A stretch of DNA of 11,079 bases from Vulcanococcus sp. SFB_649D_100_25. Lineage in GTDB: Bacteria; Cyanobacteriota; Cyanobacteriia; PCC-6307; Cyanobiaceae. Both the position numbers and the translations under genes were made by a program. Of the stretch, positions 6,324-11,079 are shown piece after piece (position 1 is the first letter of the stretch; each line of letters starts with the position of its first letter). The stretch covers positions 1-11,079 of the forward strand of contig JAURGL010000049.1 of assembly GCA_030833825.1 (NCBI GenBank), read 5' to 3'. Below the pieces are notes generated by a model, which was not told the DNA's origin, ran no database searches, and saw nothing but the letters and a program-made list of their open reading frames with translations.

Positions 6324-7445
6324 ATGGTTGCTGGATCGGCCCGTTGGCTTCCCCTGGCCTTGGCCACCGCCCTCGGGACGGCGGGGATTCCCGCTGCGGC
6401 CCTCTCGGCCCCAACGGCGACGTTGTCCAGGCAGTCCTTTGTGGCCGATGCCGTGAAGCGGACTGCCCCTGCGGTGGTCACGATCGACACCGAGCGAACG
6501 GTGCTGGTGCCTGGTGGGGCGGTGATCACCCCGTTCCCCTTCAGCGACCCGATGCTGCGTCAGTTCTTCGGGATGCCCCCCGGAGGGGCCACCCGCATCC
6601 CCCCCTCCCAGCGCACGGAGCGCGGCCAGGGCAGCGGCGTGCTCTATGACCAATCCGGCCTGGTGCTCACCAATGCCCATGTGGTCGAGGGCAGCACGCG
6701 GGTGATGGTGGGTCTCCCCGACGGACGCCGCGTTGAAGGCAAGGTGGTGGGGGCGGATCCGGTGACCGATCTCGCGGTGGTTCGCCTCTCTGGTGGAGGC
6801 CCTTGGCCCGTGGCCCAGCTCGGCGATTCCGATGCCCTACAGGTGGGGGACTGGGTGATTGCCGTCGGTAATCCCTTCGGTCTGGATCAAACCGTCACCC
6901 TGGGGATCGTCAGCAGCCTCAACCGAAATGCCGCCAAGCTCGGCCTCACCGATAAGCGTCTGCAGCTGATCCAGACCGATGCCGCCATTAACCCCGGCAA
7001 TTCCGGCGGCCCGCTCCTCAACGCCGACGGGGATGTGGTGGGGATCAACACCTTGGTGCGCTCGGGTCCAGGGGCTGGCCTGGGCTTCGCCATCCCTGTG
7101 AACCGTGCCCGCTCGATTGCCCAGCAGCTGGTGAGCAGCGGATCCGTCAGTCATGCCATGGTCGGCGTGGCCCTGGAGCCGGTCCGGGACGCCAATGGGG
7201 CGATTGGGCGCGGTGCTCGGGTCCGCAGTGTGATGCCCGGCGGCCCTGCCGCGCGCGGCGGCCTGAAGGATGGTGATGTGGTTCTCGCTGCCGGTGGGGA
7301 GCCCGTGGCTGATCCGGCCGAACTCAGTCAGTTGGTGGAGCGCCATGGTGTGGGACGCCCCCTGGTGCTCTCGGTGCAGCGCGGGGGTCAGCAGATCAGC
7401 GTCAGCGTGACCCCCGTTGAGCTCTCGAGCCTGATGGCTCGCTGA
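6324..7445 (+). CDS. HtrA/Deg-type secreted serine protease (Hho group)
   Basis: This ATP-independent protease or chaperone clears damaged proteins in the periplasm or thylakoid lumen. The 373 residues start with a signal-peptide-like segment (RWLPLALATALGTAG, about 7-21, with possible cleavage near ALSA at 26-29). The trypsin-like domain carries the full triad: His119 in TNAHVV, Asp149 in DPVTDLAVV and Ser227 in GNSGGP. QTDAAINPGNSGGP and SGPGAGLGFAIP are typical of cyanobacterial HhoA/HhoB/HtrA. A single PDZ domain follows (about 278-365, including RSVMPGGPAARGGLKDGDVV). Which of HhoA, HhoB or HtrA it represents cannot be decided by eye. A weak promoter-like pair (TTGCGC 6271-6276, TACGGT 6295-6300) lies in the 70-100 bp gap shared with the divergent DUF2973-like gene. 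Confidence 0.95.
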   Translation: MVAGSARWLPLALATALGTAGIPAAALSAPTATLSRQSFVADAVKRTAPAVVTIDTERTVLVPGGAVITPFPFSDPMLRQFFGMPPGGATRIPPSQRTERGQGSGVLYDQSGLVLTNAHVVEGSTRVMVGLPDGRRVEGKVVGADPVTDLAVVRLSGGGPWPVAQLGDSDALQVGDWVIAVGNPFGLDQTVTLGIVSSLNRNAAKLGLTDKRLQLIQTDAAINPGNSGGPLLNADGDVVGINTLVRSGPGAGLGFAIPVNRARSIAQQLVSSGSVSHAMVGVALEPVRDANGAIGRGARVRSVMPGGPAARGGLKDGDVVLAAGGEPVADPAELSQLVERHGVGRPLVLSVQRGGQQISVSVTPVELSSLMAR

Positions 7446-7448
7446 GAC

Positions 7449-7631
7449 CTATTGCTGCTCGCGCAGCACTTCAACGCAATGGGTCACGCACTCTCCATCG
7501 TCGACGGAGCAGGAGGTGATGCACTCGAAGTAGCTGCTCACCGGGTCTGATTCCACCGCTCGGTTGTCAGTCACTGGGAAGGTGCCAAACGCGTTGAAGG
7601 CCGATGGAGTGGGTTGGAAACGAGGATCCAT
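7449..7631 (-). CDS. Twin C-x3-C small protein
   Basis: This 60-residue protein is of unknown function. The N-terminal half is Pro/Phe-rich and probably unstructured (MDPRFQPTPSAFNAFGTF). The C-terminal half is likely helical, with four cysteines in a symmetric arrangement: Cys37-x3-Cys41-x6-Cys48-x3-Cys52 (within ECITSCSVDDGECVTHCVEV). Paired C-x3-C motifs on two short helices can form disulfide-locked hairpins or bind metal; that is inference here. There is no signal peptide or membrane helix. It starts with ATG and has a plausible promoter (7656-7684) just upstream. Its stop lies 3 bp from the htrA stop, in convergent arrangement. I believe similar miniproteins occur in picocyanobacteria but cannot name the family. 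Confidence 0.8.
   Translation of the reverse strand: MDPRFQPTPSAFNAFGTFPVTDNRAVESDPVSSYFECITSCSVDDGECVTHCVEVLREQQ
7453..7468 (+). terminator. Perfect hairpin just after the htrA stop
   Basis: TGCTGC, a TCGC loop and GCAGCA form a perfect 6-bp stem beginning 8 bp after the htrA stop. No T-run follows on either side, and the sequence is also the 3' coding end of the convergent small gene. It is therefore a weak terminator or mRNA-end candidate. Confidence 0.25.
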
Positions 7632-7655
7632 GGCCAGCGCGCGGAAGGTGACTTC

Positions 7656-7684
7656 AACCTACGCACAACTTGTGTCTCGTCCAA
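7656..7684 (-). promoter_or_regulatory. Putative sigma-70 promoter for the twin C-x3-C gene
   Basis: On the minus strand, TTGGAC (7684-7679) is separated by 17 bp from TAGGTT (7661-7656). This lies about 25 bp upstream of the ATG at 7631, which would give a leader of roughly 18 nt. The region is more AT-rich than its surroundings. The -10 hexamer matches TATAAT at only three positions (T1, A2 and T6), so this is a moderate candidate. Confidence 0.4.
7664..7674. promoter_or_regulatory. Palindrome within the putative promoter spacer (possible operator)
   Basis: CACAACTTGTG is a perfect 5-bp inverted repeat around a single central base, lying wholly inside the 17-bp spacer of the candidate promoter. 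A repressor bound there would block RNA polymerase. It is short and could be chance; no second copy was noticed in the window. Confidence 0.25.
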
Positions 7685-7739
7685 GAAAAATGAGTCTTAT
7701 TGCTTAGCTCTGTGTGAAGTTCCGTGATGCTGCCTGCCC

Positions 7740-9521
7740 TTAGGCCGCGGCTTTGCGGGCCGCATCCTTGGCCTTCTGTTTGTCTCGCTTGGCCTTGCGC
7801 TTGGCTTCCTGCTCTGCGGTCTGTTGGGCGGCCTGCGCTTCTGCGGCTTCTTCTGCTTTTTTCTCGCGGTAGTAGGCGTAATCGCCGCGGTAAAGCACCA
7901 GTTCGCCGTCGCGAATTTCGACGATCTTGTTGGCGACGCGGGAGATGAAGTAGCGGTCGTGGCTGACCACTAAGACGGCACCCTCGTACTCGATCAAGGC
8001 GTCCTCGAGCATCTGTTTGGCGGGGATGTCGAGGTGGTTGGTGGGCTCATCGAGGACCACCAGATTGCAGGGCATCAGCAGCATCAGGGCCAGGGCCAGG
8101 CGCGCCTTTTCGCCCCCGGAGAGTTTCCCAACTTCCTTGAACACGGCGTCGTTGCTGAAGCAGAAGCTTCCCAGCAGGGAGCGCACCTGGGTCTGGGTCC
8201 AGTCAGGCACCGCTTCAAACAGGGTGTCGATCACCGTTTTGGAGAGATCCAGGGCCTCGGCCTGGTTCTGCTCGAAGTAGCCGGCGATCACGTTGTGCTC
8301 CCCGAGGCCGGCGATCCCTTCGTCGGGCTGCTCGATCCCCATCACCAGCCGCAGCAGGGTCGATTTGCCGGCGCCGTTGGGGCCCACAAAGGCGATGCGA
8401 TCGCCCCGTTCCACCTCCAGGTTGGTGCCCAGAAACAGGATCTGATCGCCGTAGCTGTGGCTGAGGTCCTTGATCTCGGCAATCAGCCGACCGCTGCGGG
8501 GGGCCGGCGGGAACTGGAAGCGGGGCCCGCTCACACTCTCGATCGGCGCTTCAATCCGCTCCACCTTGTCGAGCAGCTTCTCGCGGCTCTTGGCCTGGGT
8601 GGAACGGGTGGCGCTGGCGCGGAAGCGATCGATGTAGGCCTGCTGGGTGGCGAGCTCCTTCTGCTGGCGTTCAAAGGCCGCCTGGCCCGCTTCGCGCTCG
8701 AGGGCCTTCTGCTCCAGGTGCTGGCTGTAGTTGCCCAGGTAGCTGCGGGAGATGCCCCGCTCGGTTTCGACAATCTGATTGCAGACCCGATCGAGGAAGG
8801 CCCGGTCGTGGCTGATCACCACCAGCGGGCAGGTCTGGCCCACGAGGTAGTCCTCCAGCCACTGGATCGTTTCCACATCCAGATGGTTGGTCGGTTCGTC
8901 CAGCAGCAAGAGATCCGGCTCCTGCAGCAGCACCTTCCCCAGGGCGATCCGCATCTGCCAGCCGCCGGAGTAGTCGCCCACCAGCTGCTCAGCCCCGTCC
9001 GGGGTGAAGCCAATCGTGGGGAGCAGCTTGTCGATGCGGGCATCGAGCTCGTAGCCGTGCAGGCTCTCGAAGCGGCTCTGGAGGCTCCCCAGCTCGTGGA
9101 TCAGATCGTTGAGATGGTCCGGATCCTCGGCGGCCTTCTCCGAACCCATCTCCTCTTCCACCTCCCGCTGGCGGTTGAGCACCGTGGCCGCTTCCCCGAA
9201 GGCTTGGAAGAGCTCCTGCCGCACGGTGCGGCGCACATCCACATCAAATTCCTGCTGCAGATACACGATCCGTGGATCGCCCTGCTTCACCACCTGGCCG
9301 CTGCTGGGCTCCTCCAGTCCGGCAATGATCCGCATCTGGGTCGACTTGCCGGCCCCGTTCACCCCCACCAGGCCAATGCGGTCGCCGGATTTCACCTCCC
9401 AGGTGACATCCTTCAACACCTCGCCGGTGGGATAGATCTTGGAGACGCGTTCGAGGCGGAGCAAGGCGGTTGCTGTGGAGGGCGCCGGATGGGACGGGCG
9501 GCCCACCTGCAACAGCATCAT
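7740..9521 (-). CDS. ABC-F family ATPase (duplicated ATP-binding domains)
   Basis: ABC-F proteins have two ABC ATPase domains and no membrane domain. They act on the ribosome as translation factors or, in some members, as antibiotic-resistance factors. Of 593 residues, NBD1 has Walker A GVNGAGKST (53-61), signature YSGGW (184-188) and Walker B LLLLDEPTNHLD (204-215). NBD2 has Walker A GPNGAGKST (380-388), signature KLSGGE (466-471) and Walker B VVLDEPTNHLD (488-498). Between them is the interdomain linker, a charged helical stretch (about 268-325) containing FRASATRSTQAKSREK. The C-terminal 45 residues are a Lys/Ala/Glu-rich helix (KRKAKRDKQKAKDAARKAAA). Chaperone-like resistance specificity cannot be inferred. 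The start is ATG 9521, with GAGG very close upstream; TTG 9464, giving MLRLERVSKIYPTG, is a good alternative. Confidence 0.95.
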   Translation of the reverse strand: MMLLQVGRPSHPAPSTATALLRLERVSKIYPTGEVLKDVTWEVKSGDRIGLVGVNGAGKSTQMRIIAGLEEPSSGQVVKQGDPRIVYLQQEFDVDVRRTVRQELFQAFGEAATVLNRQREVEEEMGSEKAAEDPDHLNDLIHELGSLQSRFESLHGYELDARIDKLLPTIGFTPDGAEQLVGDYSGGWQMRIALGKVLLQEPDLLLLDEPTNHLDVETIQWLEDYLVGQTCPLVVISHDRAFLDRVCNQIVETERGISRSYLGNYSQHLEQKALEREAGQAAFERQQKELATQQAYIDRFRASATRSTQAKSREKLLDKVERIEAPIESVSGPRFQFPPAPRSGRLIAEIKDLSHSYGDQILFLGTNLEVERGDRIAFVGPNGAGKSTLLRLVMGIEQPDEGIAGLGEHNVIAGYFEQNQAEALDLSKTVIDTLFEAVPDWTQTQVRSLLGSFCFSNDAVFKEVGKLSGGEKARLALALMLLMPCNLVVLDEPTNHLDIPAKQMLEDALIEYEGAVLVVSHDRYFISRVANKIVEIRDGELVLYRGDYAYYREKKAEEAAEAQAAQQTAEQEAKRKAKRDKQKAKDAARKAAA

Positions 9522-9604
9522 CCCTCGCGACCGTTGGGCCCACCGTTGTGCCCAGAGCTCCCTTGCCCTGCAGACTGGACCCCAGCGGTCAGTGCGGGGG
9601 TGCC

Positions 9605-9862
9605 ATGGTGAAGCGGCTCGAGCAGGTGGCAGCCCTGGTGGTGGCAGCTGGTTTGGCCATCGTCAGCTACTGGCTGTTCTTCAGTTGGATGGGGGAGGAC
9701 CGCCGCCCCAAGCGAGGCTCTTCAGAGGCCGCCGCGGGCCTTGAGCAGCCATTGCTTGGTTTCGGGGTCATCAACGCTGGCCAGGTGGGCTTTGACCTCG
9801 TCGCGACTCACGGGCAGTCCCCAGCCGCTCCCCAGATCACAGATCCGGCTGAGGGCGCCTGA
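9605..9862 (+). CDS. Small single-helix membrane ORF overlapping the Nif11-like gene
   Basis: From ATG 9605, preceded by a G-rich stretch (GGGGG), 85 codons run to TGA 9860-9862. The first 30 residues look like a genuine membrane miniprotein: a basic-acidic head (MVKRLEQ), a hydrophobic helix (VAALVVAAGLAIVSYWLFF) and a charged segment (GEDRRPKRG). From about residue 40 onward the sequence lies antisense to the Nif11-like gene, with codon boundaries exactly aligned, so the tail may be an unselected shadow. It is divergent from the ABC-F gene with an 83-bp gap. I do not recognise the family. It is either a real overlapping gene, a gene that lost its original stop, or a chance open frame. Confidence 0.45.
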   Translation: MVKRLEQVAALVVAAGLAIVSYWLFFSWMGEDRRPKRGSSEAAAGLEQPLLGFGVINAGQVGFDLVATHGQSPAAPQITDPAEGA

Positions 9863-9955
9863 AGGGTCCTGAAGGGCCTGACGAAACAGCTCCTGGGTGA
9901 GGGTCTGATCGCTGCGGATGCGTTCGTAGAGGGCGGGGGCGTTGCCGGCGCTCAT
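9722..9955 (-). CDS. Nif11-like small protein
   Basis: This 77-residue soluble protein has a helix (APALYERIRSDQTLTQELFR), a loop with a Gly-x-x-Val-Ser-x-Asp-Glu arrangement (GWGLPVSRDEVKAHL), an acidic stretch (SVDDPETKQW) and a terminal KARGGL. The order 'helix, Asp-x-x-Leu, G(F/W)xVSxEE' resembles Nif11 domains, found both in stand-alone cyanobacterial proteins and as leaders of ribosomal peptides such as prochlorosins. The similarity is judged by eye and is moderate. It lies 21 bp downstream of anmK on the same strand, so it is probably cotranscribed with it. It overlaps the opposite-strand ORF at 9605-9862 by 141 bp. No modifying enzyme is visible in the window. Confidence 0.75.
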   Translation of the reverse strand: MSAGNAPALYERIRSDQTLTQELFRQALQDPSGALSRICDLGSGWGLPVSRDEVKAHLASVDDPETKQWLLKARGGL

Positions 9956-9976
9956 GGGTTCCTCGACCGATACCCA

Positions 9977-11079
9977 TCACCCTATGAACTGCAGGGCGCG
10001 CCGCATCAGCTTCGTGGCGGAAGTTGATCTGAGCCCCGGCGGCTCCACCTGCACCCCCAGCACTGCGTTCTGCGCGGCGCCGGTGACCGCAGGCAGGGAT
10101 CCCGGCACACCCAGGTGATGCCACCAGGCCAGCAGGGCGAAGGCCAGCGCCTCCCGATCGCTGCTATCGATGCCGAGCTCATTGAGGGGGCGCACCACAA
10201 GGCCTCGGCAGCGTTGCTCGAGCTGGCGCATCAAGGTGCGGTTGTTGGCCCCACCTCCAGCCACAAGCAGTTCCACAACCGCCGGTCCCCGCTGCAGGTC
10301 CTGGGCCACGACAGCGGCGCTGAAGGCGGTCAGGGTGGCCAGGGCATCCGCTGGTTCTTCGGAGCCGCTCTGTTTCAGCTCCTGCAGGCGCCGCTCCAGG
10401 TCAGCGATCCCGAGCTGTTCGCGGCCCGTGGATTTGGGTGGACTCTGCTGGAAATAGGCCTCCTGCAGCCAGCGCTGCACCAGGTACTCCTGCACCTGGC
10501 CGCGGGCTGCCCAGGCGCCGCCGGGATCAAAGCTGTCGCGTCCCTCACTGAAGCGCTGCACTGCGAGATCCAGCAGGGTGTTGGCCGGTCCGCAATCCCA
10601 GCCCATGACGGCGGCTTCCCGATCTGGCCCGCTCCGGGGCGGCAGCAGGGTGAGGTTGGCGATGCCCCCCAGATTCAAGACGGCTCGCCAGCCGCCGGTG
10701 GACGGCAGTAGGGCCGCATCGGTGGCGGGGACCAGCGGGGCACCGTGGCCCCCAAGGGCCAGATCCGCCGCTCGAAAGTCAAAGACCACGGCCCGCTGCA
10801 ACAACTGGGCCAGCAGGGGCCCCTGCAGCAGCTGCCAGCTGCTGCCGCGGCGATCGCCCTGGGGTGGCCGGTGCCAGATGGTTTGCCCGTGGCAGCCCAC
10901 CAGCTGGGCCCTGCCCTCTGGGTCGCAGGCCTGGGCCGCGGCGGCCTGCCTCTCGGTCACGGCCTCAGAGAGAGCCAGCAGGTCGGCGGCACTGGCGCTC
11001 TGGCCTTGGCTCAGGTCGATCAGCTGTTGGCGGAGCCCCGTGTCGTAGGCCACAAAGGCGCGATTCAGCAGCCTCCAGC
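9977..11079 (-). CDS. anmK: Anhydro-N-acetylmuramic acid kinase (5' end outside window)
   Basis: AnmK opens and phosphorylates 1,6-anhydro-MurNAc to MurNAc-6-phosphate in peptidoglycan recycling in the cytoplasm. Visible family motifs, in order: GCHGQTIWHRP, FDFRAADLALGGHGAPLVPA, NLGGIANLT, GWDCGPANTLLDLA (where many AnmK have G-F-D-T-G-P-G-N), AGGGANNRTLM and REALAFALLAWW. The nucleotide-binding sugar-kinase (ASKHA) fold is clear. The frame runs without interruption off the window edge (WRLLNRAF precedes the GTG at 11053), so that GTG is internal. The missing N-terminal segment should carry the LGLMSGTSxDG phosphate-binding loop. The C-terminus is RRALQFIG, followed by TGA and the Nif11-like gene. 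Confidence 0.93.
   Translation of the reverse strand, partial: WRLLNRAFVAYDTGLRQQLIDLSQGQSASAADLLALSEAVTERQAAAAQACDPEGRAQLVGCHGQTIWHRPPQGDRRGSSWQLLQGPLLAQLLQRAVVFDFRAADLALGGHGAPLVPATDAALLPSTGGWRAVLNLGGIANLTLLPPRSGPDREAAVMGWDCGPANTLLDLAVQRFSEGRDSFDPGGAWAARGQVQEYLVQRWLQEAYFQQSPPKSTGREQLGIADLERRLQELKQSGSEEPADALATLTAFSAAVVAQDLQRGPAVVELLVAGGGANNRTLMRQLEQRCRGLVVRPLNELGIDSSDREALAFALLAWWHHLGVPGSLPAVTGAAQNAVLGVQVEPPGLRSTSATKLMRRALQFIG
10850..10857. repeat. HIP1 octamer
   Basis: GCGATCGC again, here within the extended form GGCGATCGCC, inside anmK. Confidence 0.45.

Larger units (their letters stand above)
7632..7739. other. Intergenic region between the ABC-F gene and the twin C-x3-C gene
   Basis: This 108-bp gap is one of the few non-coding stretches in the window and is visibly more AT-rich than the flanking genes. 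It should hold the 3' end of the ABC-F transcript and the promoter of the 60-residue gene. I see no ORF and no canonical hairpin with a T-tract for the ABC-F gene. Confidence 0.7.

Noticed and set aside
6224..6529. Long N-terminal extension of the DUF2973-like gene
   Set aside because: It would overlap the divergent htrA signal-peptide coding region by about 200 bp, and its sequence is Thr/Ala/Arg-rich without structure.
8034..9611. 525-codon plus-strand open frame antisense to the ABC-F gene
   Set aside because: It is the codon-mirrored shadow of a long, high-GC gene with unmistakable Walker motifs. Its product is a low-complexity His/Leu/Gly/Ala mixture with no domain.
10115..10711. 198-codon plus-strand frame antisense to anmK
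   Set aside because: It lies inside anmK, which has clear family motifs; no independent protein features.
1..11079. Search for CRISPR arrays, tRNA/rRNA, insertion sequences, phage or defence genes
   Set aside because: No spaced direct repeats, transposase, integrase or RNA-gene consensus were seen. Base composition and gene packing are uniform, so the window reads as ordinary chromosome.

Overview
The window looks like chromosome from a high-GC picocyanobacterium of the Synechococcus/Cyanobium type. This rests on GC-rich, densely packed genes, an HhoA-type trypsin-like protease, DUF2834- and DUF2973-like small membrane proteins that I associate with cyanobacteria, and two copies of the cyanobacterial HIP1 octamer GCGATCGC. 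The taxonomy is inferred from gene content and style; nothing in the window fixes the species. I see no rRNA, tRNA, insertion sequence, phage gene or CRISPR array.

Layout. Positions 1-71 are probably the last codons of a plus-strand gene that begins outside the window. A minus-strand cluster (2079 down to 74) holds a small two-helix membrane protein with a problematic start, xseA, xseB (both subunits of exodeoxyribonuclease VII, sharing a 4-bp overlap) and a three-helix DUF2834-like protein. A plus-strand HAD-IIB phosphatase related to sucrose-phosphate phosphatases (about 2170-2964) runs tail-to-tail into hrpB. A second minus-strand cluster (6223 down to 2949) holds a DUF2973-like membrane protein, an unrecognised 136-residue protein and the DExH helicase hrpB. 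Divergent from it is a secreted HtrA/Deg serine protease (6324-7445), which converges on a 60-residue protein with a twin C-x3-C motif that has its own likely promoter. A minus-strand ABC-F ATPase (7740-9521) follows, then a small plus-strand membrane ORF (9605-9862). At the right end are a Nif11-like 77-residue protein and anmK, on the minus strand, with anmK cut by the window edge.

Functionally this is mostly housekeeping: DNA repair (XseA/XseB), RNA helicase, periplasmic protein quality control (HtrA), ribosome-associated ATPase (ABC-F) and peptidoglycan recycling (AnmK), mixed with small lineage-type proteins of unknown role. I did not find a defence system or a biosynthetic cluster. The most unusual signals are in gene starts and small genes. 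hrpB has conserved-looking N-terminal residues upstream of its first canonical start and lies in the same frame as the preceding gene, separated by one TGA. Two other minus-strand genes also lack a canonical start where their protein-like sequence begins. There is a twin C-x3-C miniprotein, a Nif11-like protein that ends one residue after Gly-Gly, and a 141-bp antiparallel overlap between two small ORFs.
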